Of a stretch of DNA of 64,000 nt, positions 8,653 through 16,807 are shown piece after piece. A program made the position numbers and the translations under genes. This DNA is from Paenibacillus urinalis (GTDB taxonomy: Bacteria; Bacillota; Bacilli; Paenibacillales; Paenibacillaceae). Where the stretch lies: assembly GCF_028747985.1 (NCBI RefSeq), contig NZ_CP118108.1:2857501-2921500 (forward strand), written 5' to 3'. Under the pieces are notes generated by a model. The model was not told the DNA's origin and searched no databases. It worked only from the letters and a program-made list of their open reading frames with translations. Numbering within the stretch: the first letter of the stretch is position 1; each line of letters begins with the position of its first letter.

Positions 8653-8994
8653 CTAATCTAATGCAATCCCTTCTACTTTTACAAAAATCTCGCCGATTGA
8701 GGAGCCTGTTATATTTTCAATCAAATTCTTCACTCTTTGTTGCAGCTCCCTACATACATGGTGAATCTTCACTCCGTAATCTACAATAATTCGCAGCTCA
8801 ACATTGGTGACTGCGTCTAACCGATGAATCGTTATTCCCTTAGATTGCCTACTGCTGCTTAGTTGACTCAGCATATCGTTTAAACCACCCGTCACTACCC
8901 TAATTCCCTCTATGTCTCGCAAGGCTTTTTCTGCAATTTTGGTAATCACTTGATTAGAAATAGATACTTTTCCCTCCGAAGTTTGAATCATCAT
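8653..8994 (-). CDS. Asp23/Gls24 family envelope stress protein
   Basis: This 113-residue protein matches the Asp23 domain over its length: a start MIQTSEGKVSISNQVI, then KIAEKALRDIEGI, and a C-terminal NITGSSIGEIFVKVEGI segment. Asp23-type proteins are membrane-associated or cytoplasmic proteins tied to cell-envelope stress in Firmicutes. It follows the AI-2E-family permease gene by 28 bases and is the last gene of a four-gene unit that starts with an OmpR-type regulator. The co-transcribed kinase may therefore respond to envelope stress; this is inference from context. Confidence 0.85.
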   Translation of the reverse strand: MMIQTSEGKVSISNQVITKIAEKALRDIEGIRVVTGGLNDMLSQLSSSRQSKGITIHRLDAVTNVELRIIVDYGVKIHHVCRELQQRVKNLIENITGSSIGEIFVKVEGIALD

Positions 8995-9022
8995 ATTTCT
9001 CTCCTCTTGATTGGAATATGAA

Positions 9023-10102
9023 CTAAGCTTTCTCCCACTTCTCCTTCACAAAGAGAGCGTACAGCTTCAAAACAATAATTTTGATTGTGGTATATACCGG
9101 AATGGAGAGAATTACGCCGATCAGACCTCCCATATCCTGACCCACCAGTACGACCACAATACTTGTGATGGGATGAATGTTAATTGACTTCTTAAATATA
9201 TAAGGTGCGAGGATGTTATCTTGGATCTGCTGAGCACCAAGAATAATAACCAGCGCCCATATCGCTGTCGACGGTGATTGGATAAATCCAATAATAAGGA
9301 TAGGAACAGCGGATATGATCGCTCCTATAAATGGGATAAAATTCGCGATAACCGCAATAACCGTTAATAGAAGCGCATAGGGCAGGTCAATAAATATAAA
9401 CCCAATATACATTAAGACTCCGAGTGCTATATTGGTGATGACGCGCCCTACGATAAAGCCTCCAAGTGAATTATCGATCTCTTCAATCAATTCCTGCCCA
9501 TCTTCCCGAAAACGTCTCGGCAGAAATGCTACGATTTTCTCTCCAAACTTTCCTCCTTCTTTTAGCATGAAATATAGAAGGATCGGCGTAATAAATAATA
9601 CAAGTATGAAATTGGAGAAGAATGTAAATAGGCTCGACAAGTAGGCACCCAGCAAATTCATTCCCTGGTTAATGATATGGGTTACACGTGACATCAGCTC
9701 ATTACCCTCAGGCAGAATACTTGATAGCAGCCCGCTGTCTTCCAGCTCTTGAAGCTGAACCGTCAGCTTCGTAACCAAGTCAGGTATATTAAGGATGAAC
9801 TCATGCAGCTGTTCGCGAATTGAAGGCCACACACCAATGATGAAGCCGATGATAACGATCAAAAACACAAGATAGATCATCAAGATGGCAAGTGAGCGGT
9901 TCCCCCATTTTCGATGCATCCATTGCACCAAAGGTCTTAACAAGTAATATAAGAAACCTGCCAGCATTAGCGGGACGATTATAACATTGAACAGTGAAAA
10001 CAAAGGTATAAACACAAATTGCACTTTATAGCTTAGGAAAATGATAAGCAGAATAAAGATCACGCCGATACAAAAGCGTATCATCTTGTTTGTTTGAAGC
10101 AA
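9023..10102 (-). CDS. AI-2E family transporter (YtvI/PerM-like permease)
   Basis: This membrane protein of about 359 residues has the AI-2E transporter layout: two N-terminal helices, a soluble segment with many leucines, then a run of helices including ANFIPFIGAIISAVPIL and a GGLIGVILSIPVYTTIKI end. Members move small molecules or ions (TqsA in AI-2 export, others Na+/H+), so the substrate is open. The best start is TTG at 10102, seven bases after GGAGG. An ATG at 10141 that overlaps the kinase stop (ATGA) is in frame and would add 13 residues that look unlike the family N-terminus. It is probably co-transcribed with the upstream two-component genes and the downstream Asp23 gene. Confidence 0.82.
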   Translation of the reverse strand: MLQTNKMIRFCIGVIFILLIIFLSYKVQFVFIPLFSLFNVIIVPLMLAGFLYYLLRPLVQWMHRKWGNRSLAILMIYLVFLIVIIGFIIGVWPSIREQLHEFILNIPDLVTKLTVQLQELEDSGLLSSILPEGNELMSRVTHIINQGMNLLGAYLSSLFTFFSNFILVLFITPILLYFMLKEGGKFGEKIVAFLPRRFREDGQELIEEIDNSLGGFIVGRVITNIALGVLMYIGFIFIDLPYALLLTVIAVIANFIPFIGAIISAVPILIIGFIQSPSTAIWALVIILGAQQIQDNILAPYIFKKSINIHPITSIVVVLVGQDMGGLIGVILSIPVYTTIKIIVLKLYALFVKEKWEKA

Positions 10103-10137
10103 CTTACCCCCTCCATCTAAGTCGGTCACGCATATTT

Positions 10138-11553
10138 TCATTTAGGAATCTCAATCTTGAATACTGTCATCTCTTTGTCATTGCTGCTAAGCGTCAGTCT
10201 TCCGCCCATCCGCTCAGTATTTTTCATTGCAATAGCTAAGCCAAGCCCCGTACCGCCAGTAGCCGTTCTGGCTTTATCTCCCCTCACAAAAGGGTTGAAA
10301 ATCGTCGTTTGTAATTCATTCGGAATGCCTACTCCATTATCTGCAATCTCGATCATTACGAACTCTTCTTGTGGAATAACTTCGATTCTTAATAGGGTTC
10401 CATTATTGTTATACATCAGCGCATTACTGATGATATTGTGAACGACACGTGCCAGGAGCTCGGGATCAAATCGTGCGTATACCGCATGATTCGGAACCTG
10501 AAATTGCAAATTGAAGCTTTTTTTCTCAATTTCGCCATACGTGTCCGCAATGACTTCTCGCAGAAAATCGCCAAGCTCGTATCGATCGGTCTTCAGAAGA
10601 AAGTCTGGCGAATCTGTTTTTAACAGCTCTACCATGTTTAGAATTAGTTTCGTCACCTGCGTCGACTTGTTGTAAATATACGTCAAATACTTTCTCTGTC
10701 GTTCAGCATCATCGACACGGCCTTCGTACAAGGCTTGCGCGTATCCTTGAATCGTTGTTATTGGTGTCTTCAAGTCATGGGAGAGATCCATGATCATCTG
10801 TTGTTTGCTCTCCTCAGCCAGTCGCTTATCTTCTGTCGTTTTTTCAATCATATCCGCCATATAATTGAACTTCTCACCCATTTGTTTAAATTCTTCCTCT
10901 GCATCGACTTCAATTCTCGTATTGTAGTTGCCTCGAATCATTTCATTCAGCCCTTCACTAATGGTCTTCAGCGGCTTTTGAATTCTCCTGGCGACGGTGT
11001 AACTGTAGCCTAGAATAAGTATCAGAATAAAGATGATACCCAGCATGATGTACAATGCTAGAGGCTCACTTAATTGGGACATAAACGGAAAACTATTGAC
11101 TGTAATGTTAATTCGATCTCGAGGGATCTTAAGCAGCAGCCAATATGTGGAATCAGCGTCCTGGTAACGGGTGAGAGAGGAATAATATGGATCATTCACT
11201 CCATTTTCGAGAAGCGTAAATAATTGTTCTTCTGTGTAACGATTCACTTCATCTTTTTTAGATCCGATGACTTTCACGATGCTTTTATCTATGTCTAACA
11301 GTTCAAGCCAACCACCGCTATCTAGGAGCTTTTTCGTTTCAGGTCCAGACTCCATATCCGATAAGTAGACGCTGGCTTCAACCTCCAGATCGGGATCAGC
11401 AAGCTGATACTCCTTCAGCTGATTTGAAATGTCGAGCTGTATAAACATATACGCACAGCAAGCGATGAATACAACAATAAGTAAAAATCGAAAGAAATCA
11501 AATGCGAGCGAAGTTTGCAGCGGACGCTTATTTCTATTTTTCCACAGACGCAT
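10138..11553 (-). CDS. Sensor histidine kinase with HAMP domain
   Basis: This 471-residue kinase has two membrane helices (about 18-40 and 165-187) enclosing a sensor region of about 125 residues, a HAMP linker near 188-240, a HisKA dimerisation domain with DLSHDLKTP (phosphoacceptor His259), and a C-terminal ATPase domain with NADNGVGIP-like and GTGLGLAI motifs. It overlaps the upstream response regulator by 20 bases and the overlapped pair should form one system. The signal is unknown. Downstream permease and Asp23 genes in the same unit suggest sensing at the envelope. Confidence 0.9.
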   Translation of the reverse strand: MRLWKNRNKRPLQTSLAFDFFRFLLIVVFIACCAYMFIQLDISNQLKEYQLADPDLEVEASVYLSDMESGPETKKLLDSGGWLELLDIDKSIVKVIGSKKDEVNRYTEEQLFTLLENGVNDPYYSSLTRYQDADSTYWLLLKIPRDRINITVNSFPFMSQLSEPLALYIMLGIIFILILILGYSYTVARRIQKPLKTISEGLNEMIRGNYNTRIEVDAEEEFKQMGEKFNYMADMIEKTTEDKRLAEESKQQMIMDLSHDLKTPITTIQGYAQALYEGRVDDAERQRKYLTYIYNKSTQVTKLILNMVELLKTDSPDFLLKTDRYELGDFLREVIADTYGEIEKKSFNLQFQVPNHAVYARFDPELLARVVHNIISNALMYNNNGTLLRIEVIPQEEFVMIEIADNGVGIPNELQTTIFNPFVRGDKARTATGGTGLGLAIAMKNTERMGGRLTLSSNDKEMTVFKIEIPK

Positions 11554-12238
11554 CCATTTTGTACCCCAATCCTCTAATCGTTTTTAAATATTCGGGTTTC
11601 TTCGAATCCCGTTCAATCTTCTCTCGAATGTTACTGATGTGTACCATAATGCTGTTATCCTCATGCACATAATAATCCTCCCACACCGCCTCATATATGC
11701 GTTTACGAGTAAAGAGCTTCCCTGGTGATTCCATCATAAGCTTCAGAATTTTATATTCCGTAGATGTCAGGGATACCTGCTGTCCCGACACATACAGCGT
11801 GCATGCATTTGTATCCAGAACAAGATTACCGAGGGTAAGATTTGAGTTCGTCTCCTTTTCTCCTGTAGATCCATCAAATTGATGTACTCTTCGGATCATG
11901 GCTTTGACACGGGCAACCACCTCTAGCGGGTTAAAAGGTTTGGATACATAATCGTCCGCTCCAAGCTCAAGTCCCAGAATTTTATCATGGTGTTCACTTT
12001 TTGCCGATAAGAGCAACACGGGAATGTGACAATCCCGGCGAATGATCTTCAGGAACTGCAACCCACTAAGCTCAGGCATCATAACATCTAAGATAATGAG
12101 ATCGACAGATTCAGCTTGAACCATGTGTAGAGCTTCATTACCATTGTTCGCTTTTACGATGTTGTACTCTTTCTCTAAATAGAGCTGAAGCAGCTCCACA
12201 ATCTCAGATTCATCGTCAGCAATCAGAATCGTGTAAAT
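11534..12238 (-). CDS. OmpR/VanR-type response regulator, probable ATT start codon
   Basis: The frame encodes a receiver domain (phosphoacceptor D51 in LDVMMPELSG) and an OmpR-type winged helix (about 135-228, ending YLKTIRGLGYKM). The first standard start codon is a GTG at 12199, which would remove the beta-1 strand and acidic pocket. Upstream codons read YTILIADDESEI, exactly the missing N-terminus, with D8 and D9. No ATG, GTG or TTG lies in that stretch. An ATT at 12236-12238 is six bases after GGAGGG and gives 234 residues, the normal family length. Initiation at ATT is therefore the simplest reading. The partner kinase gene overlaps the 3' end. Confidence 0.82.
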   Translation of the reverse strand: MYTILIADDESEIVELLQLYLEKEYNIVKANNGNEALHMVQAESVDLIILDVMMPELSGLQFLKIIRRDCHIPVLLLSAKSEHHDKILGLELGADDYVSKPFNPLEVVARVKAMIRRVHQFDGSTGEKETNSNLTLGNLVLDTNACTLYVSGQQVSLTSTEYKILKLMMESPGKLFTRKRIYEAVWEDYYVHEDNSIMVHISNIREKIERDSKKPEYLKTIRGLGYKMDASVEK

Positions 12239-12370
12239 AATAATCCCTCCTATACCATTTATAACTGGAAGATCTTTATAAAGTCTTAACTGAATCTAAA
12301 GATTACATAAATTTTAAGCATACTTACTTATAGAAGACATCAAGCTGTCAGATAAATTATACAGAAAATA

Positions 12371-12394
12371 AAAAAAAGTCGCTCAATTAGCGAC
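12371..12394 (-). terminator. Rho-independent terminator after beta-helix gene
   Basis: On the minus strand GTCGCT and AGCGAC pair around a five-base loop, followed by seven T residues. It lies about 20 bases after the stop codon of the parallel beta-helix gene. Confidence 0.8.
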
Positions 12395-12413
12395 TATTAA
12401 TGGTGACCTTGTT

Positions 12414-13958
12414 CTATTCATCCGCCCCAATATTTACCATATCTCCTTGTATCCGATTGTTGCCATCGATGTCCAGCGTATTCTCGATCGACATATGTGT
12501 CATACCGACATCTATTGCAGGAGAACTCTTTTGCAAGTGAAGGTTCTCAAGCTGCATATTTACGAATTGGGGATCGGTAAAGATGGAATGTTTATCATTG
12601 TTGGTAGCCTTCCGGTATGACTCTAGCCCAGCATACTCCTTGTCCTTCCATGTCCAGAGTGAATCGTCCGTACCCACCGGACTATAATACAAATTATAGT
12701 CGACGACATTGCCGGAGTTGCTCGTGTATTCGTTAGATATGAAGACATCCAATTGCCCAGCATGAAAAATGTTGTTCATGATGACATTGTCGTGCGTGTA
12801 GTTCTGCAGCAGCAATTGGCCGCTGCCGTCATTCAAGGTGTTATTGTTGAAGAACGTATTGTTGATAATCGTGCTGTCTGTCGTTGAACCCCGATCCTCA
12901 TCATATCCGCCCACTGCAATTCCCGTGTAGCGATTGTTGTATACTACATTGCTGCGCACCGTTATTCCGCTGGTTGCTTTGCCGTAATGCTCACTGGCCA
13001 GCTCGATGCCGATATCGTTGCCGAAGCTGTAATTACGCTCGATGATGCTGTCTTTGCCGCCATCAACATAGATCCCGCCTGCAGAATTACTCTTGTTCGG
13101 TAAGGTTTGGCCGTAGGACGGATTATAATTAGCCGTAATGTTATATACTTTATTCCCGCTAATGATGCCGTTGCGTGCTTGATCATAACGCTCGTCAGGT
13201 GAGACACCTTCGAAACCGATAACATCGATGCCGATATTGTCGCTATCGTGAACACTATTGTTCGTAACCATGAATGTATCCACGTTCCCATTGATCGCGA
13301 GCGCTTCACTGGACCCGAGCACAAGATCGTACAGCTCGTTCCCGTCAATGGTCACCTTCGTAATCGCATCGGGTGCTTCATTCCCGTAGACGGCAATCCC
13401 GTGCGCATCTCTTCCGCTCAGATCGCTGGCGACTGCGGCCGTATGTTTGATCGCATAGACCTTATTATTCAAGAGTTTAATATTTGATCCCGAACCATGA
13501 ACGAATAGACCAATTGGCATTTGATCCTTCTCTGATGTCGTGAAATTTCGGACGACCAGACTTTGAATCGTAATGTAGCTGGCGTCATCGATTTCGATCA
13601 GCCCTTCCTGCCCGTTGACCTTTAGTCCGGTACCGTCGAGAATTGCCGTTTCATTCGGGTAGCTAACGAAAGTGATCGATCCACTGTCTGTGGAACCAGA
13701 ACGTGTAATGTTCAGCTTCTGCTTATACACACCGCCTCGAACATAGACCGTACTGCCCGGCTGAACCGTATCCGCTGCATGCTGCAGTGTTTTCCATGGT
13801 GACTGCTTGGAGCCATCATTCGAATCTTTGCCGGTCAGCGCTACATAATACGCTTCCGACGCGGCGTTAGTGGAAGGGGCTTCGATCCGATTTACGAAGA
13901 TCAATAAAGCGGCCGCGGCAATGCCTCCGATCATGAGGATTTTCATCCAATTGTACAT
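12414..13958 (-). CDS. Secreted right-handed parallel beta-helix protein
   Basis: This protein of about 514 residues has an N-terminal hydrophobic segment (MYNWMKILMIGG to about residue 22), likely a signal peptide or anchor. It then has a DUF1565-like opening (YYVALTGKDSNDGSKQSPWK, TLQHAADTVQPGSTVYVRGG) and many short repeats rich in N and G typical of parallel beta-helices (GIYVDGG, GIAVGG, IINNTFFNNN). Such proteins are usually polysaccharide lyases, epimerases or carbohydrate-binding surface proteins. No lyase catalytic motif was identified with confidence. The ATG at 13958 is chosen because AGAGGA lies seven bases upstream; an ATG 15 bases earlier is possible. Confidence 0.75.
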   Translation of the reverse strand: MYNWMKILMIGGIAAAALLIFVNRIEAPSTNAASEAYYVALTGKDSNDGSKQSPWKTLQHAADTVQPGSTVYVRGGVYKQKLNITRSGSTDSGSITFVSYPNETAILDGTGLKVNGQEGLIEIDDASYITIQSLVVRNFTTSEKDQMPIGLFVHGSGSNIKLLNNKVYAIKHTAAVASDLSGRDAHGIAVYGNEAPDAITKVTIDGNELYDLVLGSSEALAINGNVDTFMVTNNSVHDSDNIGIDVIGFEGVSPDERYDQARNGIISGNKVYNITANYNPSYGQTLPNKSNSAGGIYVDGGKDSIIERNYSFGNDIGIELASEHYGKATSGITVRSNVVYNNRYTGIAVGGYDEDRGSTTDSTIINNTFFNNNTLNDGSGQLLLQNYTHDNVIMNNIFHAGQLDVFISNEYTSNSGNVVDYNLYYSPVGTDDSLWTWKDKEYAGLESYRKATNNDKHSIFTDPQFVNMQLENLHLQKSSPAIDVGMTHMSIENTLDIDGNNRIQGDMVNIGADE

Positions 13959-14104
13959 AGTTAGTCCTCTCATACTTCTTTTTGACCTGACTCATTAAGC
14001 TAAATTGCTATGGCTGCAACAACGTCGCATCCACGTAAGTAATAAAGATTGATCTATTATATCATTATGAGAACTCAAATAGGGCAGGAATGAGCTTTAT
14101 GCAC

Positions 14105-14827
14105 CTACTTCATAAATAAAGCACTAAAAATCACGACATCTTGTAAGAAATGGATCGCTAACGCCCAGAAGAACCCCTTCGTTTCTAACATTGATTTGGC
14201 CAAAAACCATCCGATAAAAGCAGCCATCAATACACCCACTATTCCCCCTGGATTTCCGAAATAATGAACAATACCAAAGGTCAATGCTGATAATCCCTGC
14301 GCTATATACGGTGAGAAGCCATATCTGCTAACAACAGCTACAAATGAAAACCGGAAGATGATTTCTTCAGAGAAGGCATTCATAAGCGAAAAGATAAGAA
14401 TTAATATGACCCCAGGATATAGCTCTAAACTCATGCTTTCCCCATACCCCAGTTGGAAGTATATGACCACAATGGTCACCAGTGTAATCACAATCGCGAA
14501 GTTGAAACCTAAGTTTTTCCATGACTCCGTTACTTTTGGCTTAATTCCAATCCAAGGTTCCGGCCGAATAATTCCATCTCGCCTTCTAAGACTTAAATAC
14601 GTAAGACCATCTTTACCTGCGATTCCATATACAATGCCGATCATAATCATAGCTAACAACAATACCGTAATCTGATAACTAATCTCCAGATTGTATACAG
14701 CCCTATCGAATATTTCTAAAGCGAGGAGCGGACTGCTTCTGAACCATAGCAATAGAGGCGCACAAGCGGCAACCATGATGGTGATCAACAGGATGGGGAT
14801 CCAATTGAGTCGTTTTTTACTCATCAA
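14105..14827 (-). CDS. CPBP family intramembrane metalloprotease (CAAX-like)
   Basis: This 240-residue membrane protein has the CPBP (Abi/CaaX protease) motifs: EEIIFR at 154-159 (EExxxR), FGIVH ending at His188, and HFLQD with His226. About six to eight helices are predicted. Bacterial members include bacteriocin immunity proteins and membrane proteases; some cleave anti-sigma factors. Its start overlaps the end of the upstream PadR-type gene by 11 bases, so expression is translationally coupled and likely under PadR control. The target is unknown. Confidence 0.85.
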   Translation of the reverse strand: MMSKKRLNWIPILLITIMVAACAPLLLWFRSSPLLALEIFDRAVYNLEISYQITVLLLAMIMIGIVYGIAGKDGLTYLSLRRRDGIIRPEPWIGIKPKVTESWKNLGFNFAIVITLVTIVVIYFQLGYGESMSLELYPGVILILIFSLMNAFSEEIIFRFSFVAVVSRYGFSPYIAQGLSALTFGIVHYFGNPGGIVGVLMAAFIGWFLAKSMLETKGFFWALAIHFLQDVVIFSALFMK

Positions 14828-15374
14828 TATGCCTCCAATGTGGATGGTTTAATATTGCAAGTGCATGGTGACACCATTCGATGGTCATTTGCAGATATCG
14901 CTCACCATAGTCGAGAGTCAATAACCAGAGCTGGGCTTGTTTACGATCTGCTCCAGGAACACTCGCTTTAATTCCTGCGAGCATCGCGGTTAATCCCTCA
15001 CTCGCTTCTATTTCTTCCTTCAGAAAAGCGACTAATTGCGGCACATTCCGTTTATCGGAGACGAAGAGCTTCATCAGTAATTCATTTCTCATCACAGGTT
15101 CCATCGGAGGTTGAGTTAACCAAGAATCAAGTTGATTACATCCCTCTTGCGTTATACCATAGACAATTTTGCGCCTACCGGTCTCTGCTGCTTCCACAAC
15201 CGACACATAACCTTCTAGCTCCAGTTGCTTGATGCTCTTATGAATATGTCCATAGGATTCGTTCCAAAATAGGCCGATGCTTTCCTTCGAGAACTTGACC
15301 AATTCATAGGCGCTCATCGGTTTAATCCGAAGTAAGCCGAGAATCGCAAAATGACTAGTATTGATTCTTTTCAT
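14817..15374 (-). CDS. PadR-type transcriptional regulator
   Basis: This protein of about 185 residues has an N-terminal PadR winged helix (FAILGLLRIKPMSAYELVKF, then a recognition region through WNESYGHIHKSIKQLELEGYV) and a C-terminal Vir/PadR-C four-helix region (about 90-175) with NELLMKLFVSD. The ATG at 15374 is preferred because GGAGG lies five bases upstream. An in-frame ATG at 15395 lies inside a palindrome just upstream. The following gene is a CPBP membrane protease that overlaps this one, so the pair forms a regulator-effector unit. PadR proteins respond to small molecules or antimicrobials; the ligand here is unknown. Confidence 0.85.
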   Translation of the reverse strand: MKRINTSHFAILGLLRIKPMSAYELVKFSKESIGLFWNESYGHIHKSIKQLELEGYVSVVEAAETGRRKIVYGITQEGCNQLDSWLTQPPMEPVMRNELLMKLFVSDKRNVPQLVAFLKEEIEASEGLTAMLAGIKASVPGADRKQAQLWLLTLDYGERYLQMTIEWCHHALAILNHPHWRHIDE

Positions 15375-15393
15375 ATGCCCCTCCTCACACATC

Positions 15394-15412
15394 ATATATC
15401 TTTAAGATATAT
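15394..15412. promoter_or_regulatory. PadR-operator-like palindrome
   Basis: ATATATCTT-T-AAGATATAT is a perfect 9-1-9 inverted repeat 20 bases upstream of the preferred padR-type start. This is where an autoregulatory operator would sit. Assignment to the adjacent regulator is inference from position and symmetry. Confidence 0.5.
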
Positions 15413-15455
15413 ACAATTAACATATTATCCCACTACATCAAAGATTACAATCCAT

Positions 15456-15487
15456 CAAAAAAAGACCCATTCTCAAGGAATAGGTCT
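15456..15487 (-). terminator. Rho-independent terminator after VOC gene
   Basis: On the minus strand AGACCTATTC pairs with GAATGGGTCT (one G-T pair) around a five-base loop, followed by seven T residues. It lies 30 bases after the VOC protein stop codon. Confidence 0.85.
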
Positions 15488-15517
15488 TCTTGTGTTTCTC
15501 ACACCTGGATTTAAGAA

Positions 15518-15940
15518 TTACTTAACGCGTTTGGATATAGGATGATCTTCATTCATTTGCAGAAGATCCCACAAATTTCCGTATAAATCTTTGAACACGG
15601 CAACCATTCCGTATGATTGTTCTTTGGGATCTCTAACAAATTCTATTCCTTTGGAGACCATTTCATTATAATCTCTCCAGAAGTCGTCCGTGTTTAGAAA
15701 GAGAAATACTCGGCCACCAGTCTGGTTACCAACAAACTGCTCTTGTTCCGGTTTAGATGCTCTAGCTAGTAATATTGTCGTACCAACAGAGCCAGGAGGA
15801 GAAATTACTACCCATCGTTTATCTTGCTCTGGTTGATAAGTATCTTCAATTAACGTGAAATTTAATTTTTTTGTATAGAATTCAATCGCTTCATCATAAT
15901 CTTTTACAACCAAAGCGATATGTACAATGGACTGAATCAT
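15518..15940 (-). CDS. VOC/glyoxalase-fold protein
   Basis: This 140-residue protein has the vicinal oxygen chelate fold signature: IVHIALVVKDYDEAIEFYT at the start, GTTILLARA in the middle and a second half ending VAVFKDLYGNLWDLLQ. VOC proteins include glyoxalases, bleomycin/fosfomycin resistance proteins and dioxygenases. The His near residue 7, Glu near 55-60 and the terminal metal-ligand position (here DLYGNLWDLLQ) are compatible with metal binding, but the substrate cannot be named. It follows a small hypothetical gene by 17 bases and is likely co-transcribed with it. Confidence 0.8.
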   Translation of the reverse strand: MIQSIVHIALVVKDYDEAIEFYTKKLNFTLIEDTYQPEQDKRWVVISPPGSVGTTILLARASKPEQEQFVGNQTGGRVFLFLNTDDFWRDYNEMVSKGIEFVRDPKEQSYGMVAVFKDLYGNLWDLLQMNEDHPISKRVK

Positions 15941-15957
15941 TTTAGTCGTTCTCCTTC

Positions 15958-16278
15958 TCAGAAGCCTAACAGCTTAAAAATATATTCCTCCGTTGCTTTG
16001 CCAACCATCTCTTCCCAGCTATCAAATTTCGTTTGCTTCGATACATAAGCATCCAGCTCTTCTCGATGAATAGCTTCAAAATCCTCCTCTGTGTCAGCAT
16101 TAAATCCGCTTTGATTAAAGAATTCATCTATACTCTCAAAATTTGTGAATCTTGTCATGAAAGACGAGTTAAACATTTCATCAAAAGAAACAGAGCGATT
16201 ATTTTCAAGATTACGAACATTTTCTTTAATCTCATGTAACCTGCTATTGCTTAACTCATCTATTCCGTCCATTTTCAT
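15958..16278 (-). CDS. Hypothetical acidic protein
   Basis: This protein of about 106 residues starts at MKMDGIDEL, chosen because AGAGGGGGTGA lies just upstream. It is acidic and mostly helical in appearance, with repeated Phe-Asn-Ser and Asp/Glu runs (MFNSSFMTRFTNFESIDEFF, EEDFEAIHREELDAYV). No signal peptide or membrane helix is present. No family is recognised. It sits 17 bases upstream of the VOC gene on the same strand, so the two are probably one unit; a role together with the VOC protein is only suggested by that. Confidence 0.6.
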   Translation of the reverse strand: MKMDGIDELSNSRLHEIKENVRNLENNRSVSFDEMFNSSFMTRFTNFESIDEFFNQSGFNADTEEDFEAIHREELDAYVSKQTKFDSWEEMVGKATEEYIFKLLGF

Positions 16279-16376
16279 GAAGTCACCCCCTCTGTCTTCC
16301 AAAAACATTCGCCAAAGAGAGACTTTATCCCTGCCAAGACGTTGTCAAGAAAACACAAAGTCTCCGAAATACGATA

Positions 16377-16408
16377 AAAAACAGCCTTAAGGAAGTTCTC
16401 CCTAAGGC
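16377..16408 (-). terminator. Rho-independent terminator after small membrane protein gene
   Basis: On the minus strand AGCCTTAGGGA pairs with TTCCTTAAGGCT around a short loop and is followed by a T run (GTTTTTTA). It lies about 20 bases downstream of the DUF4064-like gene. Confidence 0.8.
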
Positions 16409-16426
16409 TACACAGATCAATTAAAA

Positions 16427-16759
16427 CTATGCTTCTATATTTACACTCTTCTTTTTACTCAAAATCCCCATAAACCCGGCAACAACAAAGAGTACGCCGG
16501 AGAGAATGAAAAACATGGAGATGCTTATAAATCCTGCTATACCACTCACTAACATGATGATTCCTGCAATTTTAGGTTTTGATTTTGCCATTGCAGATCC
16601 AATAATTCCTAGGATACTAAAAATCATGGCCGAAATCGCTAAACCCGTAATGCTTGATGTTCCGCTATCTGAGAACGCTGCATCCACCCCGCCTATCATC
16701 AATGCAACAATTGAAGCAATAATACCGAAAATACCAGCTATAAGACCCATAGCAAACAT
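16427..16759 (-). CDS. Small four-helix membrane protein (DUF4064-like)
   Basis: This 110-residue protein is almost entirely hydrophobic with about four membrane helices (MGLIAGIFGIIASIVALMIGG, GLAISAMIFSILGIIGSAMA, IAGIIMLVSGIAGFISI, FFILSGVLFVVAGFMGIL) and a short basic tail KKKS. The pattern of glycine-rich helices with an SxxAKSKPKIAG loop resembles DUF4064-type proteins of Bacilli. These often sit next to lipoproteins such as the one upstream here, 48 bases away on the same strand. The function is unknown. Confidence 0.65.
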   Translation of the reverse strand: MFAMGLIAGIFGIIASIVALMIGGVDAAFSDSGTSSITGLAISAMIFSILGIIGSAMAKSKPKIAGIIMLVSGIAGFISISMFFILSGVLFVVAGFMGILSKKKSVNIEA

Positions 16760-16807
16760 TCAAAACTTCCCCCTATTTCCTTAACCGATGCTCAGTCACT
16801 TTGGATT

